NCBI RefSeq assembly: GCF_900079725.1
Contig: NZ_LT599032.1
Location: forward strand, 990,948 to 1,054,947
DNA from: an uncultured Dysgonomonas sp.
Lineage (GTDB): Bacteria > Bacteroidota > Bacteroidia > Bacteroidales > Dysgonomonadaceae
Length of the DNA stretch: 64,000 nt
Reading direction: 5' to 3'
Position 1 is the stretch's first letter; each line of letters starts with the position of its first letter. Below the pieces are notes generated by a model, which did not search any database, was not told the DNA's origin, and worked only from the letters and a program-made list of their open reading frames with translations. Shown in pieces: positions 1-8,906 of the stretch. Both the position numbers and the translations under genes were made by a program.

Positions 1-527
1 TCGAATATATGTTTTTTGTCACTGGCTTCCACTATAACGGCTCCTGCTCCGTCTCCGAACAATATACAGGAAGTCCGGTCGGTAAAATCGGTGATTTTCG
101 AAAGTGTTTCCGCACCTATTACCAGTACCTTCTTGTGTGTGCCTGCCGCTATCAGCCCTTTGGCGAGAATAATACCATATACGAATCCTGCGCATGCAGC
201 ATAAACGTCTATACATCCCGCATTCGGAATGTTCAGCCGGGTTTGCACCTGACTTGCCATACTGGGCATAACCTGTTCGCCACTCGTGGTAGCCACAATG
301 ATAAAATCGATGTCGGATAAATCCTTATTGTATTTGGATGCAAGATTTTGCACTGCTTTTACACACAAGTCGCTGGTATATTCGTTCTCCGCGGCATAAA
401 ACCGCTGGCTGATACCTGTGCGGGTGGTAATCCACTCGTCACTAGTGTCTATTATACTTTCGAAATAATGGTTGTCTATCCGTTTTTCAGGGACATAAAT
501 CCCTATTGAATTAATGATTGCATTCAT
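1..527 (-). CDS. fabH: 3-oxoacyl-ACP synthase III (KAS III), 3' part cut by window edge
   Basis: The start codon is the ATG at 527 and the gene runs off the left edge, so about 175 N-terminal residues are visible. KAS III condenses an acyl-CoA with malonyl-ACP to start type II fatty-acid synthesis in the cytoplasm. The visible part has the thiolase-fold N-terminal half: 'GIYVPEKRIDN' near residue 9, 'TSDEWITTRTGI' at 28-39, and the active-site cysteine in 'YAACAGF' at residue 112, the same number as in E. coli FabH. 'GDGAGAV' follows near the cut end. The catalytic His and Asn lie outside the window. It starts 33 bases after the TetR gene on the same strand, so the two probably form one transcript. 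It could be a second FabH paralogue tied to the regulator rather than the housekeeping copy. Confidence 0.9.
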   Translation of the reverse strand, partial: MNAIINSIGIYVPEKRIDNHYFESIIDTSDEWITTRTGISQRFYAAENEYTSDLCVKAVQNLASKYNKDLSDIDFIIVATTSGEQVMPSMASQVQTRLNIPNAGCIDVYAACAGFVYGIILAKGLIAAGTHKKVLVIGAETLSKITDFTDRTSCILFGDGAGAVIVEASDKKHIF

Positions 528-560
528 TTGTTATACACTAATTATAATAATTTACAAAAA

Positions 561-1115
561 TTATAGTCTGGTTTTGATATTATCAGTTACTTTCTTCAGA
601 ACATCTTTATCATCGTAGAGCCTCATCAGCATGATACCTCCCTGCAATTTAGCAACATCCTCGTTTGCCATATCTTTTGCCAGCTCTTCTTCATAAGTGG
701 TCAGATACAGATGCGTCAGAGTCTCCCTCCATCTGTTGAAATATGTACATAGTACAGGCTTAAAATACGACTCCCTCCCAACAGTTTCGAGGAGTGTATT
801 TCCCATCAGGCACCCGTATTTATTTTTTGTATGAATTTTCAGCACATTATCGAGTATTGTATGCAAACGTGCAGAAGGTTCCATGCCCTCTTTATATGCT
901 GTATCGAATACAAGATTCTGTATTTGATCACTTGCATAAATGAGAACCTGATTCATCAAATCTTTCTTATCCTTAAAGTAATAGTAGAAATGAGGTTTTT
1001 CTATATTACAGGCCTTTGCCAGGCTGGACAATGTGGTGTGGAAGTATCCGGTTTTAATGAATACCAGCATCGATTTTCTTATTAGCTCTTCTTTATTTGT
1101 TTGAATTTTTGGCAT
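561..1115 (-). CDS. TetR/AcrR family transcriptional regulator
   Basis: About 184 residues, the normal TetR size. The N-terminal three-helix DNA-binding domain is clear: 'KEELIRKSMLVF' as helix 1, then 'TTLSSLAKACNIEKPHFYYYFKDKKDL' (positions about 28-54) as the helix-turn-helix with the family's Y-x-Y-F-x-x-K-x-x-L ending. The C-terminal ligand domain is divergent, as usual. I start it at the ATG at 1115; the alternative two codons upstream is a TTG. It precedes fabH by 33 bases. A perfect 10-bp inverted repeat at 1133-1156, just upstream, is a likely self-operator. The ligand is unknown. Fatty-acid-related sensing is only suggested by the neighbour. Confidence 0.88.
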   Translation of the reverse strand: MPKIQTNKEELIRKSMLVFIKTGYFHTTLSSLAKACNIEKPHFYYYFKDKKDLMNQVLIYASDQIQNLVFDTAYKEGMEPSARLHTILDNVLKIHTKNKYGCLMGNTLLETVGRESYFKPVLCTYFNRWRETLTHLYLTTYEEELAKDMANEDVAKLQGGIMLMRLYDDKDVLKKVTDNIKTRL

Positions 1116-1132
1116 ATACAAATGTATGTATT

Positions 1133-1156
1133 TTTATTTAACGGTAGTTAAATAAA
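1133..1156. promoter_or_regulatory. Candidate TetR operator: perfect inverted repeat
   Basis: TTTATTTAAC and GTTAAATAAA form a perfect 10-bp inverted repeat around a 4-base centre (GGTA). It ends 17 bases before the TetR start codon at 1115. TetR proteins usually bind such palindromes and repress their own transcription. A TACATTTG sequence at 1119-1126 (- strand) resembles a -7 box but is so close to the ATG that the message would be leaderless, so its role is doubtful. Confidence 0.55.
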
Positions 1157-1159
1157 GGC

Positions 1160-1183
1160 CCCGATTTTTAAATAAAAACCGGG
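1160..1183 (-). terminator. Probable terminator after the MFS exporter
   Basis: CCCGATTTTTA and TAAAAACCGGG form an 11-bp stem with one mismatch and a 2-base loop, followed on the - strand by a T-rich stretch. It lies between the exporter stop codon (1227) and the TetR promoter region. Confidence 0.5.
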
Positions 1184-1226
1184 ACTTTATATGAGAGGAA
1201 TTATAAGTGGTTAATTTAAAGAGAGA

Positions 1227-2426
1227 TCAACAGCTATATTCTTCTTTCAGGTTTATTTTGCTGAAAACAATCACAAATGATAATAATGTGCAAAGGAAGA
1301 ATGCGAAGCCTACTGCAATAACCGATCCGTCATTAACTAAGTTAGCCAGTATCGAGCATATAAATGCCATCAGCAACTGGATGGAACCGAACAGGGCCGA
1401 TGCAGTACCACTATTATTCGTTTCTGCAAATGGTGTAATAGCTAATTCGGTCGTTGTCGGGAATAATATTCCGATAGGGAAGATATACAGGAATAAGACT
1501 ACAAGTATTGCATAGATATTCATGTTTAAGTACATGGTAACAAGTAGGACGGAACTCATTGCAAACATAAACAGCAAGGCATGTTTTACCAGTTTGCTTG
1601 TCGGAATATATTTTTGGAGGATATTTGTAAGATATGAAGCGATCATCAGACCGAATGCATTGATAGCAAATATCAGGCTGAAGCTGTTACTAGAAAACCC
1701 TCCTTTTTCCATTATCAGAAATGGACCGTAGGCTACATATATCATCAGGGCCCCGTTTACAATACCGGCGATAAGTGCATAGACGACAAACTTTCTGATT
1801 CTGAGTATTTTCAGATAATCTTTAAATACATTACTATTTGTTTTTACTTCACTCTTCTTATACGTTTCCGGCAAGCAGAATATAGTGAGTAGGAATAAAA
1901 GGATACCCAGTACCCCCATTGCTTCGAATAAGCCTTCCCAGTGGAATAGTTTCAATACTTCATTTCCTAGTACCGGAGCAATAATAGGGGCAATACCCAT
2001 TATCAGGGCAAGTAAGGAATATATTTTTAAGGTATTCGATTTTTCAAAATAGTCGGTAACTACCGCACGTGAAATAACAATACCGCCGCAACCGCCGATT
2101 GCCTGAATAAAGCGCATTACCCAAAGTTGTTCGATGGTTTTTACATAAATGCAGGCAAAGGATGCTACAATAAAAATAGCCAGAGATAATAAGATAGGCT
2201 TTTTCCGCCCGAATCTGTCTGCCAAAGGTCCCCAAAATAACTGTCCGATGGCAAATCCTCCCAGAAATGTGGATAATGAAATCTGAACGGCAGCGGTAGT
2301 AGTTCCGAATGCTTCGGATATATCTATGAATCCGGGTAGATAAAGATCGATGCTAAGAGGTTCTAAAGCTGTTAATAATGCCAGGACAAGAATAACCAGC
2401 CACTGTACTAAACTTAAATTTTTCAT
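1227..2426 (-). CDS. MFS multidrug exporter, Bcr/CflA type
   Basis: About 399 residues with roughly twelve hydrophobic segments, the normal size for a 12-TM major facilitator of the inner membrane. 'LEPLSIDLYLPGF' in TM1 and 'GQLFWGPLADRFGRKKP' between TM2 and TM3 are typical of the drug:H+ antiporter DHA1 Bcr/CflA branch. 'RFIQAIGGCGGIVISRAVVTDYF' matches motif C and the following loop. The open frame extends to a TTG at 2456, but that codon sits inside a TACTTTTG promoter box. The ATG at 2426 is therefore the better start. It lies between two regulators on the same strand; the AraC gene ends 57 bases before the promoter and could control it. The substrate cannot be told from sequence. Confidence 0.87.
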   Translation of the reverse strand: MKNLSLVQWLVILVLALLTALEPLSIDLYLPGFIDISEAFGTTTAAVQISLSTFLGGFAIGQLFWGPLADRFGRKKPILLSLAIFIVASFACIYVKTIEQLWVMRFIQAIGGCGGIVISRAVVTDYFEKSNTLKIYSLLALIMGIAPIIAPVLGNEVLKLFHWEGLFEAMGVLGILLFLLTIFCLPETYKKSEVKTNSNVFKDYLKILRIRKFVVYALIAGIVNGALMIYVAYGPFLIMEKGGFSSNSFSLIFAINAFGLMIASYLTNILQKYIPTSKLVKHALLFMFAMSSVLLVTMYLNMNIYAILVVLFLYIFPIGILFPTTTELAITPFAETNNSGTASALFGSIQLLMAFICSILANLVNDGSVIAVGFAFFLCTLLSFVIVFSKINLKEEYSC

Positions 2427-2453
2427 AAATGCTTTTTTACTTTTATTGGTGGA

Positions 2454-2461
2454 CAAAAGTA
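2454..2461 (-). promoter_or_regulatory. Bacteroidetes -7 box for the MFS exporter
   Basis: TACTTTTG on the - strand fits TAnnTTTG and lies 28 bases upstream of the ATG at 2426. No convincing -33 TTTG is seen at the usual 19-21-base spacing. Confidence 0.5.
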
Positions 2462-2517
2462 GAAAAGATGTTCAGTCTGTCTCTTACAATTATGGGCCGA
2501 TTACTTGCACATATGGG

Positions 2518-3354
2518 CTATTTATTATCTCTGAATTCGGTCGGGGTAAGATTCGTATGTTGTTTAAAGAAGCGTGTAAAGTAAGCCGGTTCATTGAAAC
2601 CCAGGTCGAAAGCTATTTCTTTCAGACTCTTCCTGCGCAGGCGTATCTCTTTTTTTATTTCCAGTATCAATTTTTCCTGAAGGTGCTGTTTGACTGTTTT
2701 TCCTGTACCTTTCTTGCACAGTTCGTTTATCTTCCTGTTAGTAACACCTAGTGAATTGGCATAGAAATCGGTTTCTTTTTCACAGATGAAATTATTATCT
2801 ATAAGTTTCATCAACTCGGCAACAAATATGTCCCCGTTATTTAATGTGTGTGAATCTTCGAAAAGAGCTGATACATGGAACAGAAGGGCCTCCATGTAGC
2901 TTTTCATCAGGCCGAGTCTGTTTCCTGAATTATATTCCAGAAATATAAGTTCATTTATCTTTTCCAATCTTACTTTGGTATCGATATCTAATGAAATAAA
3001 GGTATTGGAAAAATATCCGTTCAGATAGTCGGAATTAAGCTGTAGGCTTATATTATAAAAGATATCATTATGTATAGTGAACAGATAGCCTTCTTTGCCT
3101 TCCACATCCAGTTTATCTATTTGTCCGGGAAAGATAAGCACAATCTGGTCTTTCTCGATTTTATATTCATTGAAGTCCAGAAAGTAAATATCATCACCGC
3201 CCACTTTGGTAAACCATAGCAACTGATAGAAGTCGTATCGCTGATAATTTTCAAATATAGTATCATCTCCCATATCCTGCAGGCGGAATATTTCGATGAA
3301 AGGTTCCTCTTTTAACTTATTGAGGAATACATGTTTATTTTCTTTTTGTATCAT
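2518..3354 (-). CDS. AraC family transcriptional regulator
   Basis: 278 residues. The N-terminal ~170 residues look like a cupin-type sensing domain ('DQIVLIFPGQIDKL' near 73-86). The C-terminal ~100 residues hold the two helix-turn-helix motifs of AraC/XylS proteins: 'FYANSLGVTNRKINELCKK' (first HTH) and 'SLKEIAFDLGFNEPAYFTRFFKQ', followed by 'HTNLTPTEFR', the hallmark second HTH with the F-x-R-x-F-K signature. It lies upstream of the drug exporter on the same strand, so it may activate it. The inducer is unknown. A weak TATCTTTT lies just upstream of the ATG. Confidence 0.9.
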   Translation of the reverse strand: MIQKENKHVFLNKLKEEPFIEIFRLQDMGDDTIFENYQRYDFYQLLWFTKVGGDDIYFLDFNEYKIEKDQIVLIFPGQIDKLDVEGKEGYLFTIHNDIFYNISLQLNSDYLNGYFSNTFISLDIDTKVRLEKINELIFLEYNSGNRLGLMKSYMEALLFHVSALFEDSHTLNNGDIFVAELMKLIDNNFICEKETDFYANSLGVTNRKINELCKKGTGKTVKQHLQEKLILEIKKEIRLRRKSLKEIAFDLGFNEPAYFTRFFKQHTNLTPTEFRDNK

Positions 3355-3499
3355 TTAGCATAAAAGATACTTTTATAATACTAGCTGTCCTGTTATAAAA
3401 GTTTTATATGTAAAGTTAATAGAATTTGGCTTTCGCTTAAACGATCTTAAGCACTAAATGTTATAAATAGCAGATTCAGTAGTTGAGTTTTAATGTTCG

Positions 3500-4050
3500 A
3501 TTTCTCTAACGCGCCAGTCGGCTTGTATTTGGCTAACGCCGATTTGGCTCCGCCGATTTTCAATTCCGCTTCGCTCCAATTCATTTTGCCTTGATGCAAA
3601 ACGAAACAAAAATCAAGGCTGCATCCCTTCGGCGACCCAAAGCCGCAGCTTCGGTGGGGCAAAATAATACGGAATCATCTTTAGCCGGATTATCAGCAGA
3701 GTATAGCAGCTACCGTATTTTGCCCTACACCTACGCTTTACGGATTGGGTACCCCGCCTGCGGGACGAGGCCGGAATCGCGATGCGACGACAGGACAAAG
3801 GTTTTCCGGGCTTTAGCCACACGTGCGTCAGCGGCGCCGTTAGCTTTAAGTACGGGGCACCCATAGGACGAAAAAGGCGTTAAAAACAAAAACGTGTTTG
3901 AGCTTATCCGCTGATGCGTATTATATACATCCCGGAGCGAGTTTTTTTGTTCAGCCTTTGAGTCCGTTATGGGTCGGACGTTGAAGCGGGGCGCTAAAGC
4001 ATTTTTGGTTCCTTTTGGGGCTTAGGCCAAAAGGAACGCAAGCAATCTTC
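3500..4050. repeat. GC-richer gene-poor element, probably a dispersed non-coding repeat
   Basis: This stretch is visibly richer in G+C than its surroundings and holds overlapping open frames on both strands, none with a ribosome-binding site or recognisable domain. It contains several short inverted repeats and ends in a strong hairpin at 4008-4037. The abrupt change in composition and the mutually exclusive frames suggest a repeated intergenic element rather than a gene. It sits directly upstream of the first orphan HTH gene. A similar ORF-like but geneless stretch sits upstream of the second copy at 52975-53100. Confidence 0.4.
4008..4037. repeat. Perfect 11-bp hairpin closing the GC-rich element
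   Basis: GTTCCTTTTGG pairs perfectly with CCAAAAGGAAC across an 8-base loop. There is no T-tract on the + side, so it is not an obvious terminator. It may mark the end of the element. Confidence 0.6.
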
Positions 4051-4136
4051 GATTGCGCGTAGTAAAAAAATCGAACGATTTTATATTTCAAATCATTATC
4101 AAATCCCAAATCATTTATCTATACCATAAAAACCTT

Positions 4137-4853
4137 ATGGCAAAATATAGTGAAGAATCAGTAGAAAAAATCGTATCCCTGATAGAAGATGATTTTTGTT
4201 CGGTGGCTGAAATATGCAGGGTAATGGGTATCAGCCGTAAAACATTTTACACGTGGAAAGACACCAAGCCCGAACTGGCACGGGAAATAGCTAAGGCCGA
4301 GAATCAGCGGGAGGAAAGAACTCGCCAGATGTTATATTCGTCCCTGAAAAAACGGCTCGACGGATATATCATGGTTGAAGAAAAAGAGATTTACCTGCCT
4401 GATCCCGGTAATCCGGAGAGAGTGTCCTTACAATCGAAAACGATAAAACGGAAGAATTGCCTGCCCGATCTGCGTACCATAAAACTGCTGTTGGACAGGC
4501 AGGACAGGAAAAGCCTTTCCCGTCCACCGCAAGGCGAGGAGCAATCCGACTCATGGAAAGGTAAGGAAAACAGTAGTATTGAAACATTCGAACTAAATGA
4601 GGAGCCGGAGAGAGAACCCGTACTTGTATCAGTAGAGATAGCGGAGGTGGAAGATGATGATATGGAACAGTACATAGCAGAGAATGGCGATGAAGATAGC
4701 TCTGAGATTGATGAAGCAGAAATGAATGAATATTTTGAGCGGATGGATAAGGCGTTTGCAGCCCGTCAGGAAATAAAGCGGAAGCTGATTGCTAATAATA
4801 ATCGAAAGGCTGTGAGTCAACAGAGTAAAAGAAAAAAGAGACGTAGAAAATGA
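4137..4853 (+). CDS. Orphan HTH protein, phBC6A51 / terminase-small-subunit-like (copy 1)
   Basis: 238 residues from the ATG at 4137. An upstream in-frame start exists at 4053, but the paralogue at 53152 begins with the same 'MAKY', which fixes the start. Residues 1-50 form a helix-turn-helix: 'VAEICRVMGISRKTFYTWK' reads like the 'resolvase/transposase-type' HTH of small phage terminase subunits. A conserved block 'LPDLRTIKLLLDRQDRK' lies at about 119-135. The last ~100 residues are acidic then very basic ('KRKKRRRK'). No phage genes surround it. It is about half identical to the 53152 gene over the first 130 residues. Function unknown; DNA binding is inferred. Both copies are followed by tandem GTTACC- or GTCAG-type repeats and 'agatac' repeats. 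Confidence 0.7.
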   Translation: MAKYSEESVEKIVSLIEDDFCSVAEICRVMGISRKTFYTWKDTKPELAREIAKAENQREERTRQMLYSSLKKRLDGYIMVEEKEIYLPDPGNPERVSLQSKTIKRKNCLPDLRTIKLLLDRQDRKSLSRPPQGEEQSDSWKGKENSSIETFELNEEPEREPVLVSVEIAEVEDDDMEQYIAENGDEDSSEIDEAEMNEYFERMDKAFAARQEIKRKLIANNNRKAVSQQSKRKKRRRK

Positions 4854-4884
4854 AATATGTAGCAGGTGAAAAAAAGTGGAAAAA

Positions 4885-4945
4885 GTGTTACCTTTGTTAC
4901 CTTTTTAGAAAAAGATACTAGATACGAGTTGTTGACTGATGACTG
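4885..4945. repeat. Tandem GTTACC motif and 'agatac' repeats after HTH copy 1
   Basis: GTGTTACCTTTGTTACC (4885-4901) is a direct repeat of an 8-9-base unit flanked by A and T runs. It is followed by 'agatactagatacgag' and 'ctgatgactgtttactgctaac'-like repeats. The same vocabulary recurs at 23270-23330, 29569-29689, 36995-37190 and 53794-53900. Confidence 0.55.
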
Positions 4946-5018
4946 TTTACTGCTAACTGTTAACTCCGTTTAACCTAACCTCATAGAGTTATAAATGAGA
5001 ATATTCACAAAAAAATCA

Positions 5019-5026
5019 TATATTTG
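5019..5026 (+). promoter_or_regulatory. Bacteroidetes -7 box for the PDZ gene
   Basis: TATATTTG fits TAnnTTTG. It lies downstream of the most distal in-frame ATG (4995), so the message cannot include that codon; this supports translation from 5061. Confidence 0.6.
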
Positions 5027-5060
5027 CGTCTTAAAAAAATTTTCAATTCTTGTACCTAAA

Positions 5061-6497
5061 ATGAAAAGATTACTTTTTACACTGTTACTTTTTACAATAT
5101 TCACTCATTATACAAAATCGCAAGTATACAATAAAAACTGCTATTTCGGGTTTACTTTCGATGTAAGTGAAAACAAAAACTGGGGATACGGCGAGTTGAT
5201 TATCACAGAGGTAGAACCTAATTCTCCGGCTGAGAGAGCAGGTATAAAAATAGGAGACATCATAATGGAAATAAACGGAAAGGCAACTTACCTCCGCGAC
5301 AATCAGACGATAGCCAACTGGCTGTTTGAAGATATGTATGCACCCACCGTTACATTCACCATACGGAATATGAATGCATATTTCAAAGAGTACACTCTCT
5401 CGCGTAAATGTATCGCTACCAATTCGGTAAGTGAAATGGAGTTGTCTAAAATCTTTTCGTTTTACAGTCTCGAAAACACCAGTGAACGGATATTCACCCT
5501 CCCATTGTATGTACAACCCGATAAAGATGTCGACTTCTACGACTATCATACCTACGATTTCTATAAAGACGGCAAGCCCGTACCTGCTATCGATAGCCAG
5601 ATAACTGCCCTGTTGGCAAAAGATCTGGAAGCAAAAGGCCTTGTCCGGGATACATCCGACCCTGATATCGTGGTACAGGCTTATTATAATTATGAACCTA
5701 ATACAAAATTCACAGGATTGAATAATCCTAATTATGCACCGGGTACATGGCGGTTCGATGTGGATAAACAACAAATGGTATTATTGCCTATCTTCGATAC
5801 TAACGAACCTAATGTAGACAAAGTTGCCCAATATATAGTAGAATATGGATTCAGCTTTTACGACCGCAAATACATTAATCCATCGAAACTGACACAAATA
5901 TGGGACTGTAACATAAAAGACTATCTATCTTCTAAATATACACTGGAGGAATATGTCAGACTGCACACTCCGCTTATGCTAAAGCAATTTCCATATTCGG
6001 TACCGAAAACTGAGGCGCGATACAAAGTGGATTTTAACAGGTATAATTATACAGGGATGTACTTCGATGCAGATGATCTGGTTACAGTAAAAGACGTAGA
6101 CATGGATTCCCCTGCTTATCAGGCAGGTATACGCCCTGGATACGTCATAAAGAAGATCAACAACAGGAAATTTGAGCACACTAAAGAAAGCCTGTCGGAA
6201 GCCTATAAACGCTTTATTGCCGAAACAATGGTATTCCGCGATCAGGCTACCCGGTTTACCAATGCTGGAGGATATACGGAATGTATGCTCTGGAATGTAG
6301 GATATTATCCCGAAATAGCTAAGGAACTAAACAAGTCGCAATACCTTGCTCAATTTTCTTATCTGTACGATTTCGAGAAGTATGTGAACAGCAAATCGGA
6401 CAACAAGATTACCGTAGAAGCTTGGGATGGTATGCAAAACAGGGTATTCAGCGTAACTCCCGAGATAAGGAAGTCTGTTGTTGTAAAAGCATTGTAG
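5061..6497 (+). CDS. Secreted double-PDZ protein with a DUF4136-like middle
   Basis: 478 residues from the ATG at 5061, chosen because a promoter box lies just upstream and a signal peptide follows directly ('MKRLLFTLLLFTIF', ending near 'KSQ'). A first PDZ domain covers about 28-95 ('EVEPNSPAERAGIKIGDIIM'). A second covers about 335-385 ('DVDMDSPAYQAGIRPGYVI'). Between them, 'DFYDYHTYDFYKDGKP' through 'DTSDPDIVVQAYYNYEP' resembles the DUF4136 lipoprotein domain. No serine-protease domain is present, so it is not a DegP/HtrA enzyme. It is probably a periplasmic protein that binds peptides or protein tails. It is a single gene with its own promoter and no operon partners. The role is unknown. 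Confidence 0.75.
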   Translation: MKRLLFTLLLFTIFTHYTKSQVYNKNCYFGFTFDVSENKNWGYGELIITEVEPNSPAERAGIKIGDIIMEINGKATYLRDNQTIANWLFEDMYAPTVTFTIRNMNAYFKEYTLSRKCIATNSVSEMELSKIFSFYSLENTSERIFTLPLYVQPDKDVDFYDYHTYDFYKDGKPVPAIDSQITALLAKDLEAKGLVRDTSDPDIVVQAYYNYEPNTKFTGLNNPNYAPGTWRFDVDKQQMVLLPIFDTNEPNVDKVAQYIVEYGFSFYDRKYINPSKLTQIWDCNIKDYLSSKYTLEEYVRLHTPLMLKQFPYSVPKTEARYKVDFNRYNYTGMYFDADDLVTVKDVDMDSPAYQAGIRPGYVIKKINNRKFEHTKESLSEAYKRFIAETMVFRDQATRFTNAGGYTECMLWNVGYYPEIAKELNKSQYLAQFSYLYDFEKYVNSKSDNKITVEAWDGMQNRVFSVTPEIRKSVVVKAL

Positions 6498-6634
6498 TAC
6501 AGAATCTTGTACTCATCTCAATTTATTAATGCTAAATAAAGCAGTAGATCTTTTATAGACTCTGTTTTTTGCATAGAGATATAATTTAACCCACTATTAA
6601 CAGCTATCTATTATAAAATCAGGCTAAAAAATTG

Positions 6635-6642
6635 TACCTTTG
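6635..6642 (+). promoter_or_regulatory. Bacteroidetes -7 box for the ABC-F gene
   Basis: TACCTTTG fits TAnnTTTG and lies 67 bases upstream of the ATG at 6710, giving a 5' leader of about 60 bases. Confidence 0.6.
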
Positions 6643-6670
6643 CGCCCGATTTACGGTTATGATTTCATAA

Positions 6671-8323
<1,653 letters not shown>

Positions 8324-8418
8324 GGCACTAGGCTTTTGCATCAAAAGCAGTTATAGGTTGTGAGGTTTTAATAACTTTGTGTTAAACATTTCTCTTACTT
8401 AGCTATTGTTATATAAAG

Positions 8419-8447
8419 AAGAACGGGAGTATCTAAACCCCGTTCTT
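8419..8447 (+). terminator. Terminator after the ABC-F gene
   Basis: AAGAACGGG pairs with CCCGTTCTT around an 11-base loop, followed by a T-rich 'TCTGATTTT', 96 bases after the stop codon. Confidence 0.65.
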
Positions 8448-8508
8448 TCTGATTTTAATACGCTGATTATTTAACAGGATATTGTTAAATATTAAAAGAA
8501 TCTGCAGA

Positions 8509-8516
8509 TATATTTG
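8509..8516 (+). promoter_or_regulatory. Possible -7 box upstream of the candidate RNA
   Basis: TATATTTG matches TAnnTTTG on the + strand in a gene-free stretch 127 bases before the closing stem. A TTG lies 24 bases upstream, slightly too far for a standard -33 element. Confidence 0.35.
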
Positions 8517-8642
8517 CTACAACAGAATAAATTGTGTTATATTTACACAATAAAATATACAATTATTAGGAATATCAGCTCCTTTTTTTACAAGACAAAC
8601 GAAACTTCATATCACAAATAAAAACATTGAGAAAAATATCAA

Positions 8643-8786
8643 GGAGGAGCTATTCATAGGGTGTTCTGGGCATTTATAACCGCCAACAACCATGTAAGTC
8701 TCCTTACTTTTTACCGACCTTACGACTCAATTATTTGCTTGCGAAAGTTAATATTGAGCTAATGGTTATTGGAAAAATAGCTCCTC
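8643..8786. ncRNA. Candidate structured RNA closed by an 11-bp stem
   Basis: GAGGAGCTATT (8644-8654) pairs perfectly with AATAGCTCCTC (8776-8786), enclosing about 120 bases that themselves fold. AACCAT (8688-8693) pairs with ATGGTT (8762-8767), GTAAG...CTTAC forms a hairpin, and CTCAAT...ATTGAG forms another. No coding frame is present. On the + strand a TATATTTG box lies at 8509-8516 and a strong hairpin follows at 8851. Strand is uncertain. The shape (long closing stem, internal bulges, about 145-200 nt) is compatible with a 6S-type or Bacteroidales-1-type RNA, but I cannot confirm any family. Confidence 0.45.
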
Positions 8787-8850
8787 TAAGATATCAACTT
8801 TAAAATACACAATAATAAGGCTTACCGGCATTATCCCCATATAAATGAAT

Positions 8851-8881
8851 AACCTTCTATTATATAGCATAATAGAAGGTT
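8851..8881. terminator. Strong bidirectional hairpin between the RNA candidate and serB
   Basis: AACCTTCTATTAT pairs with ATAATAGAAGGTT (13 bp, 5-base loop). It lies 26 bases beyond the serB stop codon on the - strand, so it can end the pyrE-argH-serB operon and also any + strand transcript from the candidate RNA. Confidence 0.7.
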
Positions 8882-8906
8882 ATAATATAAGATCTTCTTC
8901 AATAAA

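Noticed and set aside
19-216. Open frames on both strands across the first 320 bases
   Set aside because: They are shadows of the fabH reading frame, which is open across the whole segment and carries the active-site motif.
3447-3866. Three overlapping small open frames in the GC-rich element
   Set aside because: They overlap one another on both strands, have no ribosome-binding site or known domain, and fit a repeated non-coding element better.
4880-4920. GTTACC tandem as a transcription terminator
   Set aside because: The A-run and T-run could pair, but the unit is a direct repeat rather than an inverted one and recurs in places with no gene end.
4995-5060. Longer N terminus of the PDZ protein
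   Set aside because: A -7 box lies inside it and the signal peptide begins at 5061.
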